Assembly: GCA_944474755.1 (NCBI GenBank)
Contig: OX104120.1
Location: 38,730,067-38,794,066 of the forward strand
DNA from: Limnoperna fortunei
Lineage: Eukaryota; Mollusca; Bivalvia; Mytilida; Modiolidae
DNA: 64,000 nucleotides
Direction: 5' to 3'
The position numbers and the translations under genes are program-made. Below are positions 24,953-36,617 of this stretch, one piece after another. A model generated the notes under the pieces. The model was not told the DNA's origin, made no database searches, and saw nothing but the letters and a program-made list of their open reading frames with translations. Each line of letters begins with the position of its first letter. Position 1 is the stretch's first letter.

Positions 24953-25215
24953 GGGCCTATGTGGCCGAGTAGTTAAGGTATTTCGTCTTCTATTGATCAC
25001 ATGGTCTATCCAGACTGAGGATGCGGGTTCGAGTCTCCCTGCGGCCAAGGTGCCTTCGACTCCAATCGTAATTGAATAGCAATGCCAGTTTTCCAACCGA
25101 AAGTTTGGTTTTTCTACAGGTACTCTTAAAACGAACAATGCATAAAAATATCATTTAGAATATGACTTCCATGATGTAGCTGAAAACTTGCTAGAGGTGG
25201 CGTTAAAAACCATTC
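24953..25215 (+). mobile_element. SINE-A copy with internal insertion
   Basis: The head is clear: ATGTGGCCGAGTAGTTAAGG (A box) and GCGGGTTCGAGTCTCC (B box), then the body with CCAGTTTTCC and a terminal GGCGTTAAAAACCATTCAAAC. A block of about 35 bp (25126-25160) inside the body also occurs at 25471-25504. Confidence 0.85.
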
Positions 25216-25470
25216 AAACTAACAAACGAAAGCCACGTTTTCTTCTGTTGCTTTATCCAGAGTTTTAACCGATGCGAAGCATAAGCCTTTGAATATATCA
25301 ACTGAGTTACATGTATTACTAAAATAATTTGTGTTCGTGTAATAGTGGAACATAGCACATATGAACGAATGTAAGATGAGGTATAAATAATATAAACATT
25401 TAACTTAAGCATATGTATATGACTCAACTTTATATTACAAAAATGTTCAATTAAAAACACAACTCAATTT

Positions 25471-25504
25471 TTAAAACGAATAATGCACAAAAATATCATT
25501 TAGA
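25471..25504 (+). repeat. About 35-bp repeat shared with the interior of the neighbouring SINE
   Basis: TTAAAACGAATAATGCACAA and AAATATCATTTAGA match 25126-25160 with two substitutions. This copy directly precedes a retroelement 3' fragment. Confidence 0.7.
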
Positions 25505-25690
25505 CTTATAACCGGATTTTACCTGACATGACGGATGCCACGCGTGAAACAGAAGTTGTTTACCCTTCTGGAGCACCTGGACTCATTACTGGTTTTTAAT
25601 GCGCTTTGTGTCATTCAGTTGTTCATTTTGATGCTGTGTAACTATTCGTTTTTGTTGTCTCCTCTTTTGTTTACCATGGCTCTCTCTATG
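25505..25690 (+). mobile_element. Retroelement 3' UTR fragment
   Basis: ACATGACGGATGCCACG, TTTACCCTTCTGGAGCACCTG and TTTTGTTTACCATGGC follow the order of the 3' untranslated region seen at 4.5-4.7 and 49.6-49.8 kb. No coding part remains. Confidence 0.65.
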
Positions 25691-26229
25691 CTTGGATAAT
25701 TTTGCTACCATGTATACAACTTTATACTATAGGCAACTAATTATTTGGTGTTACACATGCAGCAATTTTCATTACATATTTAGGGGGTAAGAAATCAATA
25801 TGGATTGATTTATCAATATCGGTAGCCCCATAAACGGAATAACTGACATGCACACCAAGCCGGTCAGTGAAAGAAATCGTAATCAGAATCATTTTCTTCT
25901 GTGAAGAAACATTAATATAGTTTTCAAACATGATAACCTACCTCTTTAAACTTTTTCTTAACGCTGAAAATGGTTTCAGATTGACATTTCCTCTCCATTC
26001 AATTCCCTCCGTCTCCGTGCGTTCAATCGCTTTAACAGTTTTTGAATGAATGAGGTAGAAGTGACGTCATGTCAGACCGCATTACGCATAACAATTGTAC
26101 AAAAGAAGTAGTGCACAGATTCTTACCGTAAAAACGGCACTATTACAAAGCAAAATAACATCAACTGTGTCAAAAAACCGAAAACAAATAAAAAAGATGT
26201 ATTTAAATTGAGAAATTACCGATAAAAAA
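25691..26229. other. No gene recognised
   Basis: The frame at 25737-25931 (minus) has no recognised domain. Confidence 0.5.
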
Positions 26230-26346
26230 ATTATTAGTATTTTTTTTTCGCTTGACAAGGATTATCAGGTCCATATCAGATTCGCTCTACGAGCTCATCT
26301 GATATAGACCTGATAATCCTTGTCTCGCGAAAAAAATACTAATAAT
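26230..26346. repeat. Hairpin D: about 50-bp near-perfect inverted repeat
   Basis: Arms 26230-26281 and 26297-26346 pair with only a few mismatches. The centre is TCGCTCTACGAGCTC. Its complement reads GA, GCTC, GTA, GAGC, GA, the same apical plan as hairpins A and B. The outer flanks differ from A, B and C. Confidence 0.85.
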
Positions 26347-27394
26347 TAATATATCTCACATCGAAAACTAGTTACGTTTATTACTTAAAAAATTCAACTT
26401 TGTCCCCAAAACTGTCAAAAGATCGAGTGGCGAGAACTACTCCGTGACCAGTACATAATTCACTATTTGTTTGTTCAGTGTGTGCGTGTTATTTAATGAT
26501 TTTATATTTTGACTTTAAATATATTTATCCATTCTAACCATCACAAACATAAACAACGTAAAACATACAAAAAATAGAAACCTGCATTGTATCTGACAGT
26601 AATATTAAAAAAATGTAATGATTGACTATACAGCATGTTGTAAGTTGTATAGAAAATCATATATTAATCCTACATAAAACAAGCATATTTGTCAATTTGA
26701 CATTTTTGTATTTGTGTGTGCCCAAGAAGAACGCGTGTATTGTAAACGATTCGAAGGGTTTACTTGATATAGTTAATATTTATTTATTTGATTGCATATA
26801 ATTAACAAAATATATCTTACACATTCAAAAAAGCTATTTGAATGTTTTATGATGATCTTTTTAAAATATTCATGACGTGAAAAAACTAGCAATAAAAACA
26901 CTGGTCAACGACTAACATGGCTTGAGTGTTGAAAATATTTCATTCTTAAAGCAAACAGTACATGATTTAAGGTTCCAACTTGGTTGCTCTGTTGTTTTGT
27001 TTTTTTTTATATTACATTTATATACATTTTATTTAATGCCGACATTTTACATTAAAGATATCCCATGATTTATTTATTTAAATATGCTAAAATAATATCT
27101 CTACCTTAGTCTATAATAAGATGAATATCTACCGAGGTTTGATTCATCAAAATGAATAGCATAAGTAACTAATGAGAGTTACGCCTTCGACCATGGCGAA
27201 AGCAGCTTGGCATTAAAGATTCTTTGTCGGCGATAATCGAAATATATGGTTTTATATAAACTTTTATCTACAAATATAATAAAATTAAGTATGTATTTTG
27301 AAATTTGAAAACAAATTAGCGTTTGATGCAATATTTGTGATACAAAATCGTGAGTCAGATGTACCTTTATCGAAAAATACTTCTTGACTTTGAC
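26347..27394. other. No gene recognised
   Basis: AT-rich. The minus frame 27179-27463 overlaps the head of the SINE below and has no domain. Confidence 0.5.
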
Positions 27395-27632
27395 GTCACA
27401 ATGAGTAGGGACTTCGATCCCGCTACAGGAGGCTAAATTGCCCGACCCTATCCATCCTCCCATTTGCCAGTGGCAATCTAAAATCCGTTACCCCTATTTT
27501 TCCTTGTGTCCCATCCCATTTTCATTCATCATCATTTCATGTTCATTTTATCATCCATTTCATGTTCATCGCCTGAATATAGCTGAAATATTGCTGCTCG
27601 GGCGTTAAACACCATTAATCAATCAATCAATC
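27395..27632 (+). mobile_element. SINE-B copy
   Basis: A decayed tRNA-like B box (GGGACTTCGATCCCGC) is followed by a body with TTGCCCGACCCTATCCATCC, TTGCCAGTGGCAATCT and CATTTCATGTTCATCGCC. It ends in TGAATATAGCTGAAATATTG, GCGTTAAACACC and ATCA repeats. The 3' end up to GTTAAACACC resembles SINE-A, suggesting a shared partner LINE. Confidence 0.75.
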
Positions 27633-27639
27633 ATAATGA

Positions 27640-28530
27640 ATGGAATGACTAATCTATGAAGGGAGTGTGACATCATAATACATGTTTCGTTAGAGACTCT
27701 TAATTCTATGCGACATCTTAATACATGTACATGTTACGATTGAAACTCTCATTCAACGAATGGAGTGTGGTATCTTAATGCATGTTACGTAAGATAATTA
27801 TATGAATGGAGTGTGACATTTATACAATAATACTGTCTTTGTCATGTCATATGCGAAAATATGTCCCAAGGTTAGAAGGCATAATGCACGACCCGAAGGG
27901 AAGTGCATTATGCCTTCTAACCTTGGGACATATTTTCGCATATGACATGACAAAGACAGTATTATTGTTATTATTACTATGAATGTTAATTGTTCCAACA
28001 TCGTAATAAGATCAAATCAGGCAATGGCATGTGCTAACAAAATTCATCCCAAATTAAACAAGTTTAATAAACATTATAAGCATAATAAAAATTGCCAAAC
28101 CTACATGTTGACATTTTCCTTCAGCCTGTTGGCAGACTTTATACTTTAAACCAAAACTTCGGTAAGATAATATTTTCGCATTGTATAAAGCGCACAGCTG
28201 ATGTCCAAAAAATCAGTCATGACATATTTATTAAGCAACGCCCAATAGCCCCGCCTATATGCATATGGCATGTAATATGCCATGTAATATGCTTATGCAT
28301 AATACTACTACGCTATTTGTTCTTTGTTAAAATATGCCAGAATAATAGAACTCAAATTATAATGAAAGTTTTTACATGAATAGTAATAATATAATACATG
28401 TTATGTTAGGGATTTTAATTCTATGAATGGAGTACGAAATCATAATTATACATGTTACGTTAGGGACTCTAAGTATGTGAATGGAATGTGACATCATAAT
28501 ATATGATAAATTAGGGACTATTTTATCTAG
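27640..28530 (+). repeat. Degenerate tandem repeat of about 50 bp, interrupted
   Basis: Units with GAATGGAGTGTGACATCATA, ATACATGTTACGTTAGGGAC and TCTTAATTCT recur, with drift, at about 27650-27825 and again at 28376-28530. About 550 bp, including hairpin B, sits in the middle. Confidence 0.7.
27825..27967. repeat. Hairpin B: perfect 65-bp inverted repeat
   Basis: The arm 27825-27889 is the exact reverse complement of 27903-27967. The 13-nt centre GACCCGAAGGGAA holds a CCC-GAA-GGG mini-stem. Flanks TATACAATAATACTG and ATTATTGTTATTATTACTATG are variants of those at hairpins A and C. A transcript would give a long perfect RNA duplex. Perfect arms imply recent origin or ongoing correction. Confidence 0.97.
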
Positions 28531-29638
28531 ATATGCTTTAGTAAATGCTAAATTGTAAACATTTGGTTTGTTTTTAATATTAAAAAAAAATGCACAAACA
28601 AATGTAGGTAAAATTATCTGTATGTATCACGTCACAGTTGCATTTATGCCGCTTCATAATTCGACGCTCCGCGTTTCGTAGTAATACTAATGTACACACC
28701 TGACTTGACGTGATACGGATATGTGTAACTATATATTATATGTATGTAATGTGTATTTATCTATTACAAGTAAGAGAAAGGATATCCATCAAACCTCACA
28801 GTCCAAACACTACTACAAAGCCATAGCGACAAACACAGAACAAAATAAAAAAAAACCTATCAAAAGTGAAATGAACTCTCAAGAAAATGAGAGTGATATC
28901 ATTTGCTCCGGATGTGTAAGCAGTAAATAATGACATACAACAAACAACTTGTGTACTTGCATTACGTGATCAAATGTAGGACTAATACATCGAAAGAAAT
29001 AAATCTTTCGCTAAACCTTGAAATTTTTCACTTAGTCTATTTGCATATGGACTGTTTAATTATGCGTAACATGCCTAACTAGTAGACGGCGAGAATTAGA
29101 TCATTCTTGATGTTAGTATTATTTGTCTAGACAGCCGATTTCCCGTATTTTGTTACAGCTAGATATTAGTTTCAAATATATAACCACGTTTGCGATGTCA
29201 TAATATAATCTATGCGATAGTTACACACACGCAGACTTGTATTAATGCGGACTGATATTACAAAGAATGTAACTAACAAAATAAATAAATAATACAAACT
29301 TAACTATATGGAGCGCGTTGAATCGTGGTCGCAAACACGTTCAAGAAAAATACTATAAATAGAGATACAAGTCTAACAGAAACCAAGATTCATTCGGACG
29401 TTTTAATAACCATAGAGAAATGAAAAGTAACAATCAATATACGTAATTTAATATACAGAACAACTTTCAATGACCTTCCTAGATCAGTTGGTTGATTGCG
29501 GTATACTGCCACTTAAAATTACTTTTTTATCGATAGTTTTCGACTACTGATGAGGACTGACAGGCATTAAATAAGACCTCGCGATAAATTCCGGTACTTT
29601 GCCCATATATTCCAATAATTTTTGTTTTCGTTTTCTGT
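28531..29638. other. No gene recognised
   Basis: The frame 28721-28930 (Lys/Ser/Asn-rich) has no domain or splice context. Confidence 0.5.
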
Positions 29639-29640
29639 AT

Positions 29641-29703
<63 letters not shown>

Positions 29704-29706
29704 TTT
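29639..29706 (+). repeat. (ATTT)n microsatellite
   Basis: About 17 uninterrupted copies of the tetranucleotide. Confidence 0.97.
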
Positions 29707-31014
29707 CTATTTAAAGCTTATTGACCTTTTAGAAATCCCATAGTCATGATAGTCATGTTGTTCTGTAAGAGGGACAAGATCAGCAGTTATCGTGTCTTTC
29801 CTTCGAGCATCGTTTGATGATCAAATAAATTTTATTCAATTATTCTGACAGTTATTACAATTGTTTCTAACGATTTGCAATTGCATGCATTTCAAATGAC
29901 AAATTAACATTCATGGCCTATACTTTGTCAAAAACTAAATATTTTTAAAATAATCAACAAAAAATGTAGTAAATCATTTTTTTTCATTTTTTTAATAAAT
30001 TATATCAACTGTTCATGACATTAACGGACTTCACGCACGATCCTTGGTATGCTTAATCTCATTCTATATGTCTCTAAATATATCTTGCATTTTGTACAGA
30101 TTTTACATTAAAATATTGAAATCATTAAGTTATTTTGTGACTTTCTTTTATAATGCAGATTTATTTATTTTCCTTTCTTTTTTTTGCATTTCTTACCTTA
30201 TTTAGACATTTTTATTATAACATTACTGTTTTTTAAATATAATTTTCGTTTAAAGTCATAATCTAACTTATTATTACAGCCTTTTATTGGTTTTTCATTT
30301 GTGTACCTTGCAACAAATTTCAGTATTAGGTAGTAAATAAGCAGATAACAAATAAACAAGGCAACTCTAATATACTATTACATTACAGACATATCTCTTT
30401 CTCCCCTGCACAAAACGCCATTCTCGTCGAATTTCGTGCGCGAGAGTTCGAAATTTCGAAATCGCCAATGCTGCTACTTACTTTATATATTTTGTTCAGT
30501 CAATTGTATTCGTCAACTTCTTGTACTTTTAAGTGCAATACAATCAAAATTGTTTGTATACTTGTGTCAGCCTGGGGATGTAGAATAAAGTAATTATGGG
30601 GCAAGTAATTATTTTTTAATATTACATTCTTTCAAAACATGACAAATCTTCTGTAATTAAATTTATACTGTTTATAATAATTGGTCTCTGTATTCTTTCT
30701 GTGAATTATAAATAACTAAAATGTTTTTCCTGTAGATCATTGAGCTGTCTTATATGATGCTGTGCTATACTTTATGTTTGTTGCAAAATAGGTCAGTAAC
30801 AGTCAGACTTCTGCCTGATTGAATTTGCAATGGTCTTGACAAAAAAAAGTCAGGAAGCAATAAAGATATTGCATCATACAATCACATCGCTATCAAGGTA
30901 AATATGATTGTCAGGTCAATCATATCTACTAGAAGATGACTGAAATTAATTTAACTATTTGGCAATCTTGTACGCATTATTTTTTCTGAAACTATTCCCT
31001 ACAACATAAATATA
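29707..31014. other. No gene recognised
   Basis: AT-rich. No gene, RNA or repeat recognised. Confidence 0.55.
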
Positions 31015-31108
31015 TGATATAAGTTTTGCAAACAGGGAATGTTTGCAAACGTACGAACGAACATGAGTAAAACTTAATGACCCCCCGACATGTTGTCGCG
31101 GGGGCATA
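31015..31108 (+). repeat. Dispersed repeat ending in a GC hairpin
   Basis: GTACGAACGAACATGAGTAA precedes a stem of CCCCC and GACA against TGTC and GGGGG (31081-31105), then GGGGGCATAAAAAC. This is the same plan as 9950-10085. Confidence 0.55.
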
Positions 31109-32697
31109 AAAACTAAACACAAAGAAAACAAGAACGAAGCTGTTGAAGATAAAGTAGAATAACGATCAATTCTACCTGGTGTTTATTAACACGTTCATCA
31201 TATGGATCCTATCATTTAACTAGTGTAGTACAACGTTGTTTTAGTGTAGATTTAAGTTCAGTCTTGCCCAACATATTTGCGCGGCAGCGAAGTCTGTCGG
31301 TATTCAAACTTCGCGTGATTGGAGAACGATCTTCAGTCTTATACCAAATGATATAAATGTATGTATACGCCATTTGCAAGATTAATTGATTTATTAGATG
31401 GTTTCAATAGTCCAGCAAACAGGGAGAGATGAAGCAAGCAAACAAAAACATCGGGAAATGGAAAAGACGAGTGAAAATGAAAATCTGAGACCATTACTAT
31501 AAAAGTATGGCGTGTTGGATATAAACGGCGTTTGTCATGTTTGTAGCGGCTACTATAATTCTATTTACAATTAAAATCTATCAAATAAGCCTTTATCGTG
31601 GCACCCGTTATCTACTACATTCCCCTTCATGCGTGCTGGAGAGGATAGAATACTATTGTCGAGAAATGAAAAGCTGAAATTATTTTCTGGCAATATATTT
31701 TTTAATAAAAAGTACAACGCAAGCCAGTATTAATGATTATAATGAATATAATTTTATTAAAAATAAATAATGGACATTTATGCAACGATGGACGAAAGTG
31801 AGTTTACAATAACCTGCAAACAGTAACTTCGACTGTGAATGATTTGGCGAAAGTAGAAGGAAATCAGTTATTGTGCACGGTATAGAAATGTAACTATAGT
31901 AATTCGCTTAAAAACAATTATATGAACAGTTATGAAACATAATTATATGTTTGCACCTGCTGAAACTGAACGGATATAACATAATAGATATCTGACCGGG
32001 ATAAAAACAATTAACATTATTCATTTTAACAAAACTAATGTGTCACGTACCCTAAACAGTGTAAGTTTTACGGTTCCGTTATTTAAAGAACTGATAATAA
32101 TTTTATATCCCAAAAATATTGTTATTGAAATAGTCAAAATCTAACCATCTAAATCTGATTAACCAGTGTATAAATAGAGGAGCCGTTAAGCTTACGTGGA
32201 ACAAATGGTAGTAGTGTTTCACCTTTTTCTACAGTGAAACTTGCAGTTTCTTTGTTTCTGAATTACTTTACCTTTGTTTTTAAATGGTTTCTGAATTTGT
32301 TATCAATTATTATTTTGCTTTGTCAGTTGATGTGGGTTATTGGGATTTTTGGTCTTTTTTTAATAAATGTTACTTTGCAGTGAGCAGAACTGATTACCTT
32401 GATTTCTATCCGATATAGTCAACACGAAAATAAGCATTACATTAGTGTTGGGAAAATGGTAAAAACAGACCATGGTATAGCAATTACATGTGTTTATCGT
32501 GGTATAGCAATTATTTGTGTTTATCGTATCATGATCAACCACTGGTAATTCAGTACAGTTATAATCTTGTCAAATTAGGTTTTTATTATTTTAAAATAAA
32601 TAAGCAATTATTGCCTGTTGATATATTATCCATAGATGATCTTTTTGTCCACATTGTGTATATTATAGATAATAAATGTATATATTAATTACATTAA
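31109..32697. other. No gene recognised
   Basis: AT-rich. The overlapping frames at 32360-32688 have no domain. Confidence 0.5.
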
Positions 32698-32750
32698 ACA
32701 ATGTCATCAAAGATAAGAAGGTTATAAAATTTAATCTTAAATTTTACTAC
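32698..32750 (+). repeat. Decayed mussel-type repeat fragment
   Basis: ATGTCATCAAAGATAAGAAG and GTTATAAAATTTAAT resemble the starts of the copies at 1262-1319 and 52236. Confidence 0.4.
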
Positions 32751-33557
32751 ATACGATCGTTATTATTCTTTAGAATTGTCGTATAATGTATCCCTTTTTT
32801 GAAAAAAAATCCACAAACCCTAAATTATTATAAGCTTTAGATATAAGTGCATAAAAACAATAAGTATTAGGTAAAATCTATTTAAAATGTACATGCATCA
32901 GTGATGCGTTTTTGTCGACACGTACTGTGGTTTAATTTATTTTTCGTTTGTATCAATTTTCGTTTTTGGAGGAAAAAAGACATGTCGTGGAATTCTTAAA
33001 TTCGTGTTTCCCGAAATCAAACAAAATAAAAAATGAAACACGATTTTACAATCAATTTTTTTACACTCTATAGATACCGGGGTGTGTTCTTAGTGCTCGA
33101 AATACAAAGCTGCCTAGAGCGAACCCGGGTGAAAGATAGGGGAAGCTCCCTTGTTTTGGTTCGTCAAGTTATTATACATACAGACGGCCCCGAAGCATAG
33201 TAGGCAATATCCATGGAGATCGTCAAGTGGCCGTCAATTTTCTGCCCTATAGTCCATTCTATTTAAAGAAATGATTTGTTGTTAATATTCTCGTCCAACA
33301 TCACTCCAATATTCCTCAGTGTAGGTAAAACAACTATTCCATTAATCAATTTATCGTTAAACATGTTCGTTATCTTAGCTCTACTTCCTTTATCTTTTTT
33401 GAAGTTGCGAAAGATCAGAATAATGACCTTGGAACAGTATAAAAAAAGAATTATTTGTAATATACTCTGTATTTTTACACAACTATAATGTTGCTAATGA
33501 GTCTTAAATAGTACAAAAATAAAACAAGTTGTTAATGAATACACAAAAGATTTCTTA
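32751..33557. other. No gene recognised
   Basis: A less AT-rich patch at about 33070-33250 has no identity I can give. Confidence 0.5.
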
Positions 33558-34406
33558 AAGTTGTAACGTCCTGAATATAGCTGAAATATTGCTTGCTGGA
33601 CGTTAAACATCAATCAATCAATCAATCTTCAAGTTGTACCGTCCTGAATATAGCTGAAATATTGCTTGCTGGACGTTAAACATCAATCAATCAATCAATC
33701 TTCAAGTTATAACGTCCTGAATAAAGCTGAAATATTGCTTGCTATACGTTAAACGTCAATCAATCAATAAATCTGCAAGTTGTAACGTCCTGAATATAGC
33801 TGAAATATTGCTTGCTGGACGTAAAACATCAATCAATCAATAAATCTTCAAGTTGTAACGTCCTGAGTATAGCTGAAATATTGCTTGCTGGACGTTAAAC
33901 ATCAATCAATCTTCAAGTTTTAACGTCCTGAATATAGCTGAAATATTGCTTGCTGGACGTTAAACATCAATCAATCAATCTTCAAGTTGTAACGTCCTGA
34001 ATATAGCTGAAATATTGCTTGCTGGACGTTAAACATCAATCAATCAATCTTCAAGTTGTAACGTCCTGAATATAGCTGAAATATTGCTTGCTGGACTTTA
34101 AACATCAATCAATCAATCTTCAAGTTGTAACGTCCTGAATATAGCTGAAATATTGCTTGCTGGACTTTAAACATCAATCAATCAATCTTCAAGTTGTAAC
34201 GTCCTGAATATAGCTGAAATATTGCTTGCTGGACTTTAAACATCAATCAATCAATCTTCAAGTTGTAACGTCCTGAATATAGCTGAAATATTGCTTGCTG
34301 GACTTTAAACATCAATCAATCAATCTTCAAGTTGTAACGTCCTGAATAAAGCTGAAATACTGCTTGCTGGACGTTAAACATCAATCAATCAATCTTCAAG
34401 TTGTAA
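33558..34406 (+). repeat. 12-unit tandem array made of the SINE-B tail
   Basis: Units begin with CGTCCTGAATATAGCTGAAA at 33567, 33640, 33713, 33786, 33859, 33924, 33993, 34062, 34131, 34200, 34269 and 34338. Spacing is 73 bp four times, 65 once, then 69, so steps differ by multiples of the ATCA tail tetramer. Each unit is the SINE tail plus a spacer of about 17 bp (TTCAAGTTGTAA). The array is flanked on both sides by CTTMAAGTTGTAA (to 33566 and to 34406), as expected if one tail insertion with its target-site duplication was amplified. Confidence 0.95.
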
Positions 34407-34599
34407 ACATTGTTTTATCTTCACATGTATTTACTTATACTTCTTTCCTTGCATTAATATGCTTTTTTATAATCTGTTAGAAACCTAATAAGAGATCAAC
34501 TACTTATATGCTTACTTCCGTTTGTTCAGCCTTCCCAACCCCAATACTGATCCTTATTTATTTATTCGTTAGTATATGTTTGTGTCAGGATTTGCACCA

Positions 34600-34790
34600 G
34601 TTTTAGCAATATTTATTTTATGGCGTTCAGTTTTTGTTGGAAATGGAAGCTTGCCAAATATACCCGCTAAGAACCTGCGACCTTCGACAGGCAAACCGAC
34701 AATCCTAGAAGTTAATCACTCATCAGATTTGAGCTCTTAACCAGTACAGACGTAATGTCGTAGCATTGACAAGCAAGTAATGCTGTAACA
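34600..34790 (-). mobile_element. SINE-A copy, strongly decayed
   Basis: TTTTATGGCGTTCAGTTTTTG, GAACCTGCGACCTTCGACAGG and CCGACAATCCTAG follow SINE-A body order. The head is weak and the tail absent. Confidence 0.5.
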
Positions 34791-35365
34791 AAACGTTGCC
34801 TTCCTTCTTTTGATCACTCCACGGTATTTTTAGTATTACAGTTAAAAACACCATCAATTAAATATACATATCTTAGGGCAGAATTTAACATAGTACAGAC
34901 TTTTTTTATCCCTTCCCTTTGACCATTCTGTAAATGTATTATGATTCCAGTCAGAAACGTGCACTGTCTATAAAAAGCAAAATGCAAATAGCCACAATTG
35001 CATTTTGATGAATGAAAATGTCTACAGAATTAAAAATAATTACGGCTATTAATCCAGGTATATTGACGTTTTTAATCTGCCCGCAGATATGCCAAATGGA
35101 AGGTTTTTTCTTCAAAGTCTTAAAGAACGGGCATGATGTTAGAATAATCAAAATAACAAATAAATCTACATATAGCTCTAACCAATTACTGGTTTATAGT
35201 TTTTTTTATACAAACATAGGCTCGTAAACACAATGTTATGTTAGCTATCACGTAAACTAATGATTACAAGTGTTTAAGAGTCAGGGATAAAGAATTTAAA
35301 TCGTTTACTGATTAGTTCCCCACAATATATTATTACCTTAGAGACCTTAAATACAGCAACTGGCT
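34791..35365. other. No gene recognised
   Basis: Frames on both strands at 34951-35227 lack domains. Confidence 0.5.
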
Positions 35366-35451
35366 CGATCTAGTCATCGCCTGAATATAGCTGAAATATT
35401 GCTGCTCGGGCGTTAAACACCATTAATCAATCAATCAATCGATCTAGTCAT
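35366..35451 (+). mobile_element. 62-bp SINE-B tail insertion with perfect 12-bp target-site duplication
   Basis: Only the tail (CGCCTGAATATAGC through GCGTTAAACACC and three ATCA repeats) is present at 35378-35439. It is bounded by CGATCTAGTCAT at 35366-35377 and 35440-35451. It is a recent insertion of a minimal unit or an extreme 5' truncation. Confidence 0.95.
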
Positions 35452-35814
35452 TTAGGGATAAAAAGTGATTAAAAAATATTGTTTAGAGCTTTGCAGGTCG
35501 AAACAGACACAAATAAAAAACAGATAAACCATGAATTGGCAGAATAGGCATATGTAACAATAAAAAAGGAATGGGTAGCTGTAGTTTTTTTCTTGAGATA
35601 CCTGTCTTTTGCAATTCAAAATGTAATAAAATGGACAATAGATATATTTTTTTAATGTAACAGTCTCTGCCTTTTTTATTCAAAAGGCGCACTCTCGTTA
35701 CATAATTGGAATTAGCCTTACTGAAAATAATATTTTCTTATAATTAAAAATGCGAATAAATGTAATGTAATAGGCAATCGTTTTTTATAATATAACTTAT
35801 TCTTAGAAGTCAAA

Positions 35815-35950
35815 ACGCGGAGCACCTGAGTTTACTCTTATTTTCTGTAGAGTACGTGTCGCTGGCTTTTGTGTGTTGGGCGGTTTGGTTTGTCCTTGTT
35901 GTGCGTGTCTGTTAGCGTGTGTATTAGCGTTTTGGCCTGCATGATTTGAT
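35815..35950 (+). mobile_element. Retroelement 3' UTR fragment
   Basis: CGGAGCACCTGAGTTTACTC opens a GT-rich stretch like the 3' UTR at 4.57 and 49.66 kb. No coding part. Confidence 0.5.
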
Positions 35951-36534
35951 TGCAAGTTTAGTATTTCTTTCCTTATATCTACGTGAATGTTAAAACTATA
36001 AAAAAAATAGTTTCGTTTTTGTTTCCATTTCAGCCTTAGATACATTACATTAATGTACAACATAAACATCTTGATATCTCACGTTAATTAGACTCCCATA
36101 CCATCATGTTAACTGTTATAGTTATTATCATGTGTGGAGATATGCTATATAGATCCAATAAAGTTCTACAAACAGGAAATTGATTGGAAGCAACTTCAGT
36201 TTGTGAAATTTGTATGTGTTTTTTCTCTATTCATCATAAATTAAAGTTATAGTTTAATATCACGAAAATCACAGGTATATCACAAAATTTGGTCCATGTA
36301 TTACAATTGTTTTGGACTAAAGAATAATAAAATCTAATAAATTGCGTTATTAATTTAAATATATCATAATTTTTATATGTGTTTATTATATGATTCTTTT
36401 TCCCACATATATCTGAAGGGTAACTGTGCATTCATAGTAAACATGCTCCCCTTTATCTTAAATCGTGTCCTTCATAGCTCACTTATTATTGACAGTTACA
36501 AAAAGATGGACGACAAATGTGGCTATTAGGAACA

Positions 36535-36617
36535 AGCTACAATAATGTAGATCCATTGATTTTTTTTCTTCTCCACAGAGATAAAAAAAAAATTCAAGGA
36601 GCTACATTATTGTAGCT
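36535..36617. repeat. Inverted repeat with AGCTACAATAATGTAG ends
   Basis: A perfect 16-bp arm (36535-36550 against 36602-36617) extends imperfectly inward through T/A runs to a TTCTCCACAGAGA centre. It is probably a small foldback element. Confidence 0.8.

Noticed and set aside
24953..25060. tRNA gene-like A and B boxes
   Set aside because: They are followed by the SINE-A body and tail. No cloverleaf with acceptor pairing is evident.
27798..28001. 67-codon minus frame
   Set aside because: It translates the perfect palindrome of hairpin B.
33558..34406. Regular direct repeats that could suggest a CRISPR array
   Set aside because: The spacers are identical, the unit is a SINE tail, and the genome is eukaryotic.
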